A stretch of DNA of 64,000 nt from Naasia sp. (GTDB taxonomy: Bacteria; Actinomycetota; Actinomycetes; Actinomycetales; Microbacteriaceae), in contig NZ_JAODMK010000024.1 in the NCBI RefSeq assembly GCF_025465545.1, forward strand, positions 28,882-92,881, read 5' to 3'. Position numbers and translations under genes: made by a program. Below the pieces are notes generated by a model. It saw only the letters and a list, made by a program, of their open reading frames with translations, did not search any database and had not been told where the DNA came from. This document shows positions 25,867-34,420 of the stretch, piece by piece. How positions within the stretch are numbered: the first letter of the stretch is position 1; every line of letters starts with the position of its first letter.

Positions 25867-26577
25867 CTAGGCGGTGAGCCCGAGGCGGTCCATCCGCCGG
25901 GTGTGCTCCGCCATCAGCTCCGTGAGGATGGGCTCGATCCGGCGCTCCTTGGGCGCGGGGCCGGCAGGCAGCGCGGAGCGCGCGAGCAGCAGGGTGTCCC
26001 CCACCAGACGCCGGCCCCAGACCGCCAGCCGCGAGGCGAGCGTCGGAGTGGCGGCGATGCCCTCGCTCAGCAGGTCGACGATCGCCGCCATGCCGTTGTC
26101 GCCGGAGATGATCGCGGCCACACGCTCCCCGGTGTCGGGGATGCCGGAGGCGAGGCGGGCGAAGAAGTCGTCGAGCAGGCCGGTGGTCAGGTAGATGCTC
26201 GTGAGCGCCTCGTACCAGTCGGCACCGGCGACCTTCTCGATGAAGGCGTCGGTGGCCAGGCGGTGGGGAGCCATCGCCGTGGCCGGATCCGCACCGCGAC
26301 GCCGCAGCTCGTCGGAGAGGGCCCGGTGCTTGGCGAGCACCAGGCCAGCGGAGGCGGAGAGCGCGGCCTTGGCGGGCAGCGCGGACGAGGCGGAGGCGGC
26401 ACGCCCGAGCGCCTCGAACAGCGCCAGCTGCAGATAGGCGGCCTGCCCGAGCACGGCGATCGGCTCCGGCCGGAGCGCCTCGATGCTCACCCGATCGATC
26501 GGCAGAGCAGCGGACGCGCGTCCCCTTGCCCGCGGGAACTCGGCGCCGTCGCCGTGTCGTCCGAACCAGGAGATCAC
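25867..26577 (-). CDS. Ferritin-like (MiaE-like fold) protein
   Basis: 236-residue helical protein of the actinobacterial ferritin-like/MiaE-type family. MiaE is a di-iron tRNA hydroxylase. Helical segments contain LGQAAYLQLALFEALGR (about 43-59) and DWYEALTSIYLTTGLLDDFF (about 121-140), with Glu/His positions that could bind metal, but the full ligand set cannot be confirmed by eye. GTG start at 26577 with TAAGCT 6 nt upstream, so probably leaderless. It is divergent from rhlE; the same pairing (Rv3210c/Rv3211) is remembered for mycobacteria, suggesting an RNA-linked role. Confidence 0.75.
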   Translation of the reverse strand: MISWFGRHGDGAEFPRARGRASAALPIDRVSIEALRPEPIAVLGQAAYLQLALFEALGRAASASSALPAKAALSASAGLVLAKHRALSDELRRRGADPATAMAPHRLATDAFIEKVAGADWYEALTSIYLTTGLLDDFFARLASGIPDTGERVAAIISGDNGMAAIVDLLSEGIAATPTLASRLAVWGRRLVGDTLLLARSALPAGPAPKERRIEPILTELMAEHTRRMDRLGLTA

Positions 26578-26583
26578 CGCCCC

Positions 26584-26589
26584 AGCTTA
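26584..26589 (-). promoter_or_regulatory. -10 element of the ferritin-like gene
   Basis: TAAGCT on the minus strand, 6 nt before the GTG at 26577; no Shine-Dalgarno. Confidence 0.45.
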
Positions 26590-26754
26590 GGGCGCGGAGG
26601 GGGCGCGGGCGGCGGGGAGGCGCGGCCCCTCGGAGAGGACGCCCGGCGCGCTCCGGGCACGCCAGGTAGACTGAGGGGACTTCCGCGCCATCTTGCCGGA
26701 AGAGACGAGCGCCTAGGTCCAACGGGCGCGAACCAGAACAGGCGCATCTCCTTC

Positions 26755-28254
26755 GTGACTTTCATTGAACTCGGCGTCGATTCCGACATCGCCGACGCAC
26801 TCACCAGCACGGGCATCAACGAGCCCTTCCCCATCCAGACCCAGACGATCCCCCTCGGTCTCGCCGGCCAGGACATCATCGGCCAGGCCAAGACCGGAAC
26901 GGGCAAGACGCTCGGCTTCGGCATCCCCATCGTGCAGCGGCTCGGCTTCGAACCGGCGCCGGGCGTGCAGGTCCTCGTCGTCGTCCCCACCCGCGAGCTG
27001 TGCGTGCAGGTGACCGAAGACCTCGAGGTCATCACCAAGAACCGGCCCACCACCGTCGTCTCCATCTACGGCGGCAAGGCGTACGAGGGCCAGATCGAGC
27101 AGCTCAAGGCGGGCGCACAGATCGTGGTCGGCACGCCGGGCCGGCTCCTCGACCTCGCCGGCCAGCGTCTCCTCTCGCTCGCGAACGTGCGCGAGATGGT
27201 GCTCGACGAGGCCGACAAGATGCTCGACCTCGGCTTCCTCTCGGACATCGAGAAGCTGTTCGCGCAGACCCCCGCCACGCGACACACCATGCTCTTCTCG
27301 GCCACCATGCCGGGCCCGATCGTGGCGCTCGCCCGCCGGTTCATGAACCGCCCGGTGCACATCCGGGCGACCGACCCCGACGAAGGTCTCACCCAGGCCA
27401 ACATCAAGCACCTCGTCTACCGCGCCCACTCCCTGGACAAGGACGAGATCATCGCCCGGATGCTCCAGTCCGAGGGCCGCGGCAAGACCGTCATCTTCAC
27501 GCGCACCAAGCGCGCGGCCGCGAAGCTCGTCGAGGAGCTCAGCGACCGCGGCTTCAACGCGGCCGCCGTGCATGGCGACCTCACCCAGGAGCAGCGCGAG
27601 CGCGCCATGGCCGCGTTCAAGGCCGGCAAGCGCGACGTGCTCATCGCGACCGACGTGGCCGCCCGCGGCATCGACGTCGACGACGTGACCCACGTGATCA
27701 ACCACACGATCCCGGACGACGACAAGGCGTACCTGCACCGCGTCGGCCGGACCGGGCGCGCGGGCAAGACCGGCATCGCCGTGACGTTCGTGGACTGGGA
27801 GGACCTGCACAAGTGGTCCCTCATCAACCGGGCCCTCGAATTCGGGCAGCCGGAGCCGACGGAGACGTACTCGTCATCGCCGCACCTCTATGCGGACCTC
27901 GGCATCCCCGCCGGCACGCGCGGCCGCCTCGCCTCTGCCCGCGCCGCCGCCCAGCCGCCGCGCGCGGCCGCCGCGACCGGGGGCACCGGTGCGGGTTCTG
28001 CGTCTGGCTCCGGCTCGCGATCCGGCTCTGCTGCCGGTTCTGGTTCGGGTTCCGGCTCCGGCTCAGAGGGCGACTCGGAGGAGCGCCGCGCCCGCTCGCG
28101 CCGCCGCACCCACTCCTCGCCGACCGGCGGAGCAGCCGCCCCGCAGGGGGCGCACGCCGAGCACGCGTCCGGCTCCGGAGCCCACGACGGCGCAGGATCG
28201 GCTCCGCGCCGCCGTCGCCGCGGGGGCGGCCAGCGCCCGGCCCAGTCCGCGTAA
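26755..28254 (+). CDS. rhlE: DEAD-box RNA helicase (RhlE-like)
   Basis: 499-residue ATP-dependent RNA helicase. It has the Q motif FPIQTQTIP, motif I AKTGTGKT (about 44-51), PTREL, motif II VLDEADKM, motif III LFSATMP, motif V ARGIDVDDV and motif VI HRVGRTGRAG. The C-terminus (from about 400) is an Ala-rich then Gly/Ser-repeat low-complexity tail ending in Arg-rich clusters, probably for RNA binding and condensation. GTG start at 26755 matches the family N-terminus. A TAGACT -10 near 26672 predicts a leader of about 80 nt; no clear Shine-Dalgarno. It functions in RNA unwinding and ribosome or degradosome processes. Confidence 0.93.
   Translation: MTFIELGVDSDIADALTSTGINEPFPIQTQTIPLGLAGQDIIGQAKTGTGKTLGFGIPIVQRLGFEPAPGVQVLVVVPTRELCVQVTEDLEVITKNRPTTVVSIYGGKAYEGQIEQLKAGAQIVVGTPGRLLDLAGQRLLSLANVREMVLDEADKMLDLGFLSDIEKLFAQTPATRHTMLFSATMPGPIVALARRFMNRPVHIRATDPDEGLTQANIKHLVYRAHSLDKDEIIARMLQSEGRGKTVIFTRTKRAAAKLVEELSDRGFNAAAVHGDLTQEQRERAMAAFKAGKRDVLIATDVAARGIDVDDVTHVINHTIPDDDKAYLHRVGRTGRAGKTGIAVTFVDWEDLHKWSLINRALEFGQPEPTETYSSSPHLYADLGIPAGTRGRLASARAAAQPPRAAAATGGTGAGSASGSGSRSGSAAGSGSGSGSGSEGDSEERRARSRRRTHSSPTGGAAAPQGAHAEHASGSGAHDGAGSAPRRRRRGGGQRPAQSA
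27994..28068 (+). repeat. Gly-Ser coding low-complexity tract in rhlE
   Basis: Repeated GGC/GGT-TCT/TCC units encode an about 25-residue Gly/Ser/Ala linker in the RhlE tail. It is a disordered linker, not an independent element. Confidence 0.7.
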
Positions 28255-28289
28255 CCCTCCGCGACTCGAGCTCGCGCAACTCCCCCAAT

Positions 28290-28366
28290 CCGGCGAATGC
28301 GCCCCGAGACGCCGACCGCGCCCCGTCTACGAGTCGCGCTCGGTGTTTCGAGGCGCGCTCGGTGAT
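28290..28366. repeat. Dispersed palindromic repeat family A, copy 1
   Basis: Arms CCCGAGACGCCGACCGC (28303-28319) and GCGCTCGGTGTTTCGAG (28336-28352) with a 16-nt loop, preceded by GGCGAATGCGC and followed by a further GCGCTCGG. It lies between the convergent rhlE and PHP genes. Copies 2 and 3 are at 43001-43075 and 56687-56765. It may act as a bidirectional terminator or as a REP-like element. Confidence 0.8.
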
Positions 28367-28386
28367 GCCGACGCCGCGCGACGCGC

Positions 28387-29244
28387 CTAGGAGCCGATGA
28401 CCGGCGCCCACCCCGTCGCGCGGGCGATGAGGCGCTCCAGCACCTCCGGGGAGGTGGTGTGCTCGCCCAGACGGTTGAGCTTTCCGGTGCCGTGGTAGTC
28501 GCTCGAGCCGGTGACCGCCAGGTCGTACTTCGCCGCGAGCTCGAGGAGGCGCGTGGCGCCGGCCTCGCTGTTGTCCCGGTGGTGCACCTCGAGCCCGAAC
28601 AGGCCCTCGTCGACGAGTCGGCGCAGGTAGTCCTCGGGGAGCATCCGCTCGCGACTCACGGCTGGGTGCGCGATGACGGGGACGCCACCGGCTGCCACCA
28701 CCAGCCGCACGCCTTCGAGCGGCTCGGGGGCGTAGTGCGGCTCGTAGTATCCGGCCCGCCAGTGCAGGATCGTCGCGAAGGCCTCCCCTCGGTCGTTCAC
28801 GTGGCCGCGGGCGATGAGGGCGTCGGCGATGTGCGGCCGCCCGATCGTCGCGCCGGGAGTCGTCTGGGCGAGCACGTCGCCCCACTCGAGCTCGTAGTCG
28901 TGCGCGATGCGCGTGACCATCGCCTCGGCGCGCGTCGACCGGTCGCTGCGGATGCGTTCCGTCTCGGCCAGGATGCTCGGGTCGGCCGGATCGAAGAGGT
29001 AGCCGAGGAGGTGCACGCTCTGCCAGCCGAGACGGGTGCTCAGCTCCATGCCGGGGATCAGATCGACCCCGTTCGCGCGTGCCGCCTCGCTCGCCTCCGC
29101 CCAGCCGGTGGTCGAGTCATGGTCGGTGAGGGCGAGCGTCCCGAGTTTCGCTGCGGCGGCGGCGGCGACGAGCTCCGCCGGCGACTCGGTTCCGTCGGAC
29201 ACCCGCGAGTGGGTGTGCAGATCGGCCGGTCCCCGCACACGCAT
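28387..29244 (-). CDS. PHP-domain phosphoesterase
   Basis: 285-residue PHP-domain protein of the YciV/RnmAM (TrpH) type. Metal-binding motifs are visible: DLHTHSRVSDGT (about 8-19), LTDHDSTTG (39-47), PGMELST (64-70), VIAHPAV and SDYHG near the C-terminus. Relatives dephosphorylate 3',5'-nucleoside bisphosphates or trim RNA 5' ends. ATG start at 29244 with TACCAT exactly 6 nt upstream, so leaderless. It is divergent from the EEP gene, which also has a leaderless signature. Confidence 0.9.
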   Translation of the reverse strand: MRVRGPADLHTHSRVSDGTESPAELVAAAAAAKLGTLALTDHDSTTGWAEASEAARANGVDLIPGMELSTRLGWQSVHLLGYLFDPADPSILAETERIRSDRSTRAEAMVTRIAHDYELEWGDVLAQTTPGATIGRPHIADALIARGHVNDRGEAFATILHWRAGYYEPHYAPEPLEGVRLVVAAGGVPVIAHPAVSRERMLPEDYLRRLVDEGLFGLEVHHRDNSEAGATRLLELAAKYDLAVTGSSDYHGTGKLNRLGEHTTSPEVLERLIARATGWAPVIGS

Positions 29245-29250
29245 CCCCCC

Positions 29251-29256
29251 ATGGTA
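29251..29256 (-). promoter_or_regulatory. -10 element of the PHP gene
   Basis: TACCAT on the minus strand, separated from the ATG at 29244 by six bases. Confidence 0.5.
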
Positions 29257-29321
29257 GGCGGGCGGCTGCGGCTCGCCATCGACACGATCTCGCCGCTCCC
29301 GGCGGCCTTGCGCCCCTCCGT

Positions 29322-29327
29322 TAGGTT
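29322..29327 (+). promoter_or_regulatory. -10 element of the EEP gene
   Basis: TAGGTT, 6 nt before the GTG at 29334; no Shine-Dalgarno. Confidence 0.5.
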
Positions 29328-29333
29328 GATGGC

Positions 29334-30368
29334 GTGATCCGCCGGGTCCTCGCGGCCGCAGTGGTGCTCGCGCTGGCGGGCACGCTCGTCGTGCTCGCGT
29401 GGCCGCAGCTCCTCACGCTGCAGCGGACCGCCCCCGTCGCCCAGGCGATCTCCTTCCGCGCGGCGCTGGCGGGCGGCGCAGTGCTGGCGGCGGTCCTCGG
29501 CACGCTGCTCGCGCTGCTCGTGCGCTCGGGTCGCCGGTTCTTCGCCACCGTGGCCGCCCTGCTGCTGGCCTTCGCCGGCCTGCAGGCCGCCGTCCTCGCC
29601 TCCCGCGGCTTCGGCGGACCCGGCTTCGAGGCCGAGTCGGAGACGTCGATCACGGTGCTCAGCTGGAACACCCTGGGCGACGCGCCGGGCGTGAAGGGCA
29701 TCACCGAGCTCGTGCTGGAGACGGAGCCCGACATCGTGGCGCTGCCCGAGACCACTGCGGCGACCGCGGAGGAGGTGGCCTCCAGCGCTCGGGACGCCGG
29801 CCTTCCCCTGGTGGCCTACACGGTCGCCTACGACGACGTGTCCACGGCGCGATCGACCTCGCTCCTGATCAGCTCCGATCTCGGCCCCTATGTGATCGGC
29901 GAGGGCCGGTCGAACACGTCGGTCCTGCCGAGCGTGGTGGCGACGCCCACCGGGGCGGGACCCACGATCATCGCCGCGCATGCGGTCGCGCCGCTGCCCG
30001 AGTACCTGCCCGAGTGGCGCAGCGACCTCGCCTGGCTCGCCGCCCGGTGCCAGGAGGCGGACGTGATCGTGGCGGGCGACTTCAACGCGACCCTCGACCA
30101 CTTCAGCGGGCTGTCGACGGGGGCGGCGGACGTGGATGGCGACCGTGCCTTCACCGACCTCGGCGCCTGCCGCGACGCCGCCCGTCAGTCGCAGGCGGGC
30201 GCGATGGGGACCTGGCCCACGCAGCTTCCGGCGCTGCTCGGCACCGCGATCGACCACGTGCTCGCCACGCCGTCGTGGCGGGTCAGCGGGTTCCGGGTGG
30301 TCGGCGACCGGGACGGCGCGGGCAGCGACCACCGGCCGATCCTCGCTCAGCTGACCCGAGCGGGCTGA
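29334..30368 (+). CDS. Membrane-anchored endonuclease/exonuclease/phosphatase family protein
   Basis: 344 residues. Three transmembrane segments (about 5-22, 35-58 and 64-83) precede an extracytoplasmic EEP catalytic domain. EEP motifs are visible: LSWNTLG, DIVALPE (metal-binding Glu), AHAVAP, GDFNAT, TAIDHVL and GSDHRP (catalytic His). The substrate may be a nucleic acid, phospholipid or phosphate ester outside the membrane. GTG start at 29334 behind TAGGTT (29322-29327) with no Shine-Dalgarno. It is followed 29 nt later by the aminopeptidase gene. Confidence 0.9.
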   Translation: MIRRVLAAAVVLALAGTLVVLAWPQLLTLQRTAPVAQAISFRAALAGGAVLAAVLGTLLALLVRSGRRFFATVAALLLAFAGLQAAVLASRGFGGPGFEAESETSITVLSWNTLGDAPGVKGITELVLETEPDIVALPETTAATAEEVASSARDAGLPLVAYTVAYDDVSTARSTSLLISSDLGPYVIGEGRSNTSVLPSVVATPTGAGPTIIAAHAVAPLPEYLPEWRSDLAWLAARCQEADVIVAGDFNATLDHFSGLSTGAADVDGDRAFTDLGACRDAARQSQAGAMGTWPTQLPALLGTAIDHVLATPSWRVSGFRVVGDRDGAGSDHRPILAQLTRAG

Positions 30369-30397
30369 CCGCCGCTGCAAGGAGGAGAATGGGAGCC

Positions 30398-31834
30398 ATG
30401 GAGAGCGAAGAGTCCGCCCTGTCCGCCCCTGACCTCCAGGCCCCCGGGGCGTCGCCGGCGGACGAGGCGCCGCGCGCGACCCCCAACCGCGCCGCCCCCT
30501 GGCCGGAGTCGTTCGGCGCGTACATCGGCACCGGCTGGGCGGACCGCGTGCGGGTGACTCCCCCGACCCGGGACCAGGCTCCCTACGCCGCGGAGCGCCG
30601 GCGGCGGCTGTCGGCCGCCTACCCCGGAGTCCGCCTCGTCGTGCGTGCCGGCAGCCGGAAGGTGCGCTCCAACGACACCGACTTCCCGTTCCGTCCCGAC
30701 TCCGCCTTCTCCTGGCTCACGGGCTGGGGCGCGGACGCCGAGCCGGACTCCGTGCTGGTGCTCGAGCCGGCCGGCGACGGGCACCTCTCCACCCTCTACT
30801 TCCGCCCGGCGGCCGGCCGTGACTCGGACGAGTTCTACGCGAACCCCGAGGTCGGCGAGTTCTGGATCGGTCCTCGGCCTTCGCTTGAGCAGGTCTCCGC
30901 GGAGCTGGGCGTGGCCACTGCCCCCCTCGCCGAGCTGGAGTCGGCGGACGGCGAGCTGGACGCGGACAAGGACGAGGACCTGGCCCGCACCCTGAGCGAG
31001 TATCGGCTGGTGAAGGACGAGTACGAGATCGGCCAGATGCGGGAGGCCATCGCCGCCACCGCCCTCGGCTTCGAGGACGTGATCGCCGACCTGCCGCGCA
31101 TCCAGCAGCACGTGCGCGGCGAGCGGCTCGTCGAGGGCGTCTTCTACACGCGGGCTCGCGCCGACGGGAACTACGTCGGCTACGACACCATCGCCGCGTC
31201 GGGCCCGCACGCCTGCATCCTGCACTGGACCCGCAACGACGGGCCGGTGGTGCCGGGCGACCTGATGCTGATGGACGCCGGAGTCGAGCTGCCGAGCCTG
31301 TACACGGCGGACATCACCCGCACCCTGCCGATCGACGGCCGCTTCACGCCTACCCAGCGACTCGTCTATGAGGCCGTCCGCGAGGCGGCCGACGCGGCGT
31401 TCGCCGTGGCCCGGCCGGGCGTCCGCTTCCTCGACATGCACGACGCGGCGATGGCCGTCATCGCGCGCAAGACGGCCGAGTGGGGCCTCCTGCCGGTGTC
31501 GGCGGAGGAGGCGATGGAGCCCGAGAACCAGCAGCACCGCCGCTACATGGTCCACGGCACGAGCCACCACCTGGGGATCGACGTGCACGACTGCGCGAAG
31601 GCGCGTCGTGAGCTCTACCGCGAGGGGCTGCTCGAGCCGGGCATGGTCTTCACGATCGAGCCGGGCCTCTACTTCCAGCCGGACGACCTGACGGTGCCCG
31701 AGGAGTTCCGCGGCATCGGCGTGCGGATCGAGGACGACGTGCTCGTCACCGAGGACGGCGTGGAGAACCTCTCCGCCGCCATCCCGCGCACCGCGGACGA
31801 GGTCGAGGAGTGGATCCGCCGCATCGTCGGCTGA
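30398..31834 (+). CDS. pepP: Xaa-Pro aminopeptidase (M24B family)
   Basis: 478-residue cytoplasmic metallopeptidase that removes N-terminal residues preceding proline. It has an N-terminal AMP_N domain (about 50-200) and a C-terminal pita-bread domain. The five dinuclear metal ligands are recognisable: D in LMDAGVEL, D in ADITRTLP, H in GTSHHLGID, E in FTIEPGLY and E in GVRIEDDVL. Start chosen as ATG 30398, because AAGGAGGAG (30379-30387) is about 10 nt upstream; the ATG at 30389 is too close to that site. Confidence 0.94.
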   Translation: MESEESALSAPDLQAPGASPADEAPRATPNRAAPWPESFGAYIGTGWADRVRVTPPTRDQAPYAAERRRRLSAAYPGVRLVVRAGSRKVRSNDTDFPFRPDSAFSWLTGWGADAEPDSVLVLEPAGDGHLSTLYFRPAAGRDSDEFYANPEVGEFWIGPRPSLEQVSAELGVATAPLAELESADGELDADKDEDLARTLSEYRLVKDEYEIGQMREAIAATALGFEDVIADLPRIQQHVRGERLVEGVFYTRARADGNYVGYDTIAASGPHACILHWTRNDGPVVPGDLMLMDAGVELPSLYTADITRTLPIDGRFTPTQRLVYEAVREAADAAFAVARPGVRFLDMHDAAMAVIARKTAEWGLLPVSAEEAMEPENQQHRRYMVHGTSHHLGIDVHDCAKARRELYREGLLEPGMVFTIEPGLYFQPDDLTVPEEFRGIGVRIEDDVLVTEDGVENLSAAIPRTADEVEEWIRRIVG

Positions 31835-31917
31835 CCCGGAGGTCGGGTCGCCCTGGGGGAAAGCGCGAACCCGCAGGTCGACGGAGGGGAGACCGCCCGC
31901 CGCGAAGTCAGAAGCGC

Positions 31918-32460
31918 TCAGAGGGCGGCGGGGGGCGTCCGCTCGTCGGGCACTTCGGCGATGGGCAGCGCCTCGCCCTCGTTGAGCAGGGCTCGCGCCC
32001 GTGCCGCAGTGGAGGGCTCCACCACCAGGGCATAGCTCGAGGCGACGACCGCCCGGGTCGACGTGAAGTCCCGGATGCGGCGGGTGAAGGCGTAGCTGGC
32101 GAGTGCGAAGAGCATGCCGAAGCCGGCGCCGATGAGCGCGGCGGCGAGCGCGACCCCGAGCACGTTCGGGCTCGTCGGGGAGAACAGCAGCAGCACGACG
32201 CCGAAGAAGACGCCCAGCCAGAGGCCGGACAGCGCACCGGCACCCGCGGCTCGGCCGTAGGTGAGGCGACCGGTCACATGCTCGACGCTCTTGAGGTCGT
32301 TGCCGACGATCGCGACGTCGCGCACGGTGAAGTCGACCTTGACGAGCTTGTCGATCGCCTGCTGCGCCTCGGCGTAGGTCTCGTAGCTCGCCACGATCTC
32401 TCCGCGCGGCAGGGTGGGCTCGCTCGGGCGGCGACCGGAGAACGGGGAGGGACTGGTCAT
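31918..32460 (-). CDS. General-stress-protein-like membrane protein
   Basis: 180 residues. The N-terminal YflT/general-stress-protein 17M-type domain contains IVASYETYAEAQQAIDKLV (about 22-40) and VAIVGNDLKSVEHVTGRL. Two transmembrane segments follow (about 75-95 and 100-120), the second pair of the family glycine-zipper type, then a cytoplasmic tail. The ATG at 32460 has GGAGGG very close upstream; an alternative in-frame ATG lies 9 nt earlier. It is divergent from the MgtE_N/CBS gene. From memory the similar mycobacterial pair is Rv1234/Rv1232c. The precise role is unknown. Confidence 0.8.
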   Translation of the reverse strand: MTSPSPFSGRRPSEPTLPRGEIVASYETYAEAQQAIDKLVKVDFTVRDVAIVGNDLKSVEHVTGRLTYGRAAGAGALSGLWLGVFFGVVLLLFSPTSPNVLGVALAAALIGAGFGMLFALASYAFTRRIRDFTSTRAVVASSYALVVEPSTAARARALLNEGEALPIAEVPDERTPPAAL

Positions 32461-32537
32461 GCCCTCCATTCTGGCGGATCCGCCTGCCGACGCGGCGGCC
32501 CGCTCGGCATCCTCCCCGGCACTGCATGGCTCAGCAG

Positions 32538-32543
32538 TAGATT
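32538..32543 (+). promoter_or_regulatory. -10 element of the MgtE_N/CBS gene
   Basis: TAGATT, 7 nt before the GTG at 32551; no Shine-Dalgarno. Confidence 0.5.
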
Positions 32544-32550
32544 TGGTGCC

Positions 32551-33882
32551 GTGAGTGCGAGCAGGGTCTTCGTCGCCCGTCTGGTGGGCTGCACGGTCTT
32601 CGACCCCCAGGGCGACCGCGTCGGCAAGGTGCGCGACGTCCTGGTCGTCTACCGACGGTCCGATCCGCCGCGCGTGGTGGGCCTCGTCGTCGAGATCCCC
32701 GGCAAGCGCCGCGTGTTCGTCTCCATCGGCCGGGTCACCAGCATCGGCTCCGGCCAGATCATCACGACCGGGCTCATCAACGTGCGCCGGTTCGAGCAGC
32801 GTGCCAGCGAGGTGCGGGTGATCGCCGAGATGCTCGGCCGCCGGGTGGTGCTCGCGGACGGCTCGGGCGAGGCGACGATCGAGGACGTCGCGATCGAGGA
32901 GGTCGGCGTGGGCGAGTGGGAGGTCGGTCAGCTCTTCGTGCGGAAGCCGAAGACCAGCCCCAGTCCGTTCGCCAAGGGGCCGACCCTGTTCGTGGCGTGG
33001 GACGCGGTCAGCGAGCGCGCGACCAAGGGACAGAGCCAGTCGGCCACCCAGCTCATCGCGAGCTACTCGGATCTCAAGCCGGCGGACCTCGCCAGCACGA
33101 TGCTCGACCTGCCCGAGCAGCGCATGCTCGAGGTGGCGCAGGAGCTGCCCGACGAGCGCCTCGCCGACGTGCTCGAGGAGATGCCCGAGAACGAGCAGGT
33201 GAACATCCTCGCCGGCCTCAGCGACGATCGTGCCGCCGACGTGCTGGACGCGATGCAGCCCGACGACGCCGCCGACCTGGTCGCCCAGCTGCCCGGCGAC
33301 CGCGGCGAGGCGCTCCTCGGGCTGATGCAGCCGGAGGAGGCCGACGACGTGCGCCGCCTGCTCGAGTACGAGCCGGACACCGCAGGAGGCCTGATGACGC
33401 CGGAGCCGATCATCCTGTCCGCCGACGCGACCGTGGCGGAGGGGCTCGCGCTGATCCGCCGGCACGAGCTCGCGCCCGCCCTGGGTGCCGCGGTCTGCAT
33501 CACCCTCCCGCCGTACGAGCCGCCGACCGGCCGATTCCTCGGCATGGTGCACTTCCAGCGGATGCTCCGCTACCCGCCGCACGAGCGGCTCGGCACGCTC
33601 CTCGACCAGGGACTGGAGCCGGTGCACGCCGACACGTCCGCGGCCGAGGTCTCCCGCATCCTCGCCAGCTACAACCTGGTGAGCGTTCCCGTCGTCGACG
33701 CCAACTCGCGCCTGGTGGGCGTCGTCACGATCGACGACGTGCTCGACCATCTGCTCCCCGACGACTGGCGCAATCCGGAGTCCACCCGCGCCCACAAGAC
33801 GCGGGCGGCCGCCGTGCGCCGGGGCGATGCCCCCTCCCCCATGACGCGCGGCAGGAGGTGGCGCAATGGCGCGGCCGACTGA
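32551..33882 (+). CDS. Soluble MgtE N-terminal/CBS-domain protein with PRC-like domain
   Basis: 443-residue protein. It has a PRC-barrel-like N-terminal region (about 1-150, starting FVARLVGCTVFDPQG), an MgtE_N superhelical domain (about 180-290, repeated DLPEQ/LPDERLADVLEEMPENE units) and a paired CBS module (about 295-420, ending LVGVVTIDDVLDHL). The magnesium-channel transmembrane domain of true MgtE is absent. The protein therefore likely senses Mg2+ or nucleotides and regulates something else. GTG start behind TAGATT suggests leaderless expression. It overlaps the DUF1003 gene by 17 nt, so the two are likely partners. Confidence 0.88.
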   Translation: MSASRVFVARLVGCTVFDPQGDRVGKVRDVLVVYRRSDPPRVVGLVVEIPGKRRVFVSIGRVTSIGSGQIITTGLINVRRFEQRASEVRVIAEMLGRRVVLADGSGEATIEDVAIEEVGVGEWEVGQLFVRKPKTSPSPFAKGPTLFVAWDAVSERATKGQSQSATQLIASYSDLKPADLASTMLDLPEQRMLEVAQELPDERLADVLEEMPENEQVNILAGLSDDRAADVLDAMQPDDAADLVAQLPGDRGEALLGLMQPEEADDVRRLLEYEPDTAGGLMTPEPIILSADATVAEGLALIRRHELAPALGAAVCITLPPYEPPTGRFLGMVHFQRMLRYPPHERLGTLLDQGLEPVHADTSAAEVSRILASYNLVSVPVVDANSRLVGVVTIDDVLDHLLPDDWRNPESTRAHKTRAAAVRRGDAPSPMTRGRRWRNGAAD

Positions 33883-34420
33883 GCAGCATCGCGGCCGAGA
33901 GCCGCGACTGGATGCCCCGAAGGGCATGCGCACGTCGGTCCTGCCGCTGCGCAACCGCACCAGCAGGGACCGCTTCGGCCGGTTCACCGAATTCGTGGCC
34001 CGCGCGATGGGCACCCCGGGCTTCCTGTTCGGGCTGACCCTGTTCGTGGTGGCCTGGATCGTCTTCAACAGCGCCGCCCCCGAGCGGCTGCGCTTCGACT
34101 CCGCCGCCATCGGCTTCACGGCGCTGACGCTGATCCTGTCCCTGCAGGCCTCCTACGCCGCCCCGCTGATCCTGCTCGCACAGAACCGCCAGGACGACCG
34201 CGACCGGGTCCAGTTCGAGCAGGACCGTCAGCGCGCCGAGCGGAACCTCGCCGACACCGAGTACCTCGCCCGCGAGGTGGTCGCCCTCCGGCTGCTCGTG
34301 CGCGACATGGCGTCGAAGGACTTCATCCGCAGCGAGCTGCGCGCCCTGCTCGAAGAGCTGGAGAAGCGCGACGACGCCGACGAGGGCCGCGCGGGAAGCC
34401 CCGGAACGCGGTCGGCGTGA
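33866..34420 (+). CDS. DUF1003 membrane protein
   Basis: 184-residue member of the DUF1003 family. Two transmembrane segments are at about 48-68 and 82-105, followed by the signature LQASYAAPLILLAQNRQDDRDR and a charged coiled-coil C-terminus (about 115-170). It is translationally overlapped by the MgtE_N/CBS gene and ends in a GTGA overlap with mrp, so the three genes form an operon. DUF1003 proteins often neighbour CBS/MgtE-type proteins. The function is unknown, and an ion-transport-related complex is only a guess. Confidence 0.9.
   Translation: MARPTEQHRGREPRLDAPKGMRTSVLPLRNRTSRDRFGRFTEFVARAMGTPGFLFGLTLFVVAWIVFNSAAPERLRFDSAAIGFTALTLILSLQASYAAPLILLAQNRQDDRDRVQFEQDRQRAERNLADTEYLAREVVALRLLVRDMASKDFIRSELRALLEELEKRDDADEGRAGSPGTRSA

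Noticed and set aside
31863..31895. Similarity between 31863-31895 and 41631-41655 (AGCGCG..CGCAGGTCG)
   Set aside because: Short, gapped and in GC-rich DNA; not enough to call a third repeat family.
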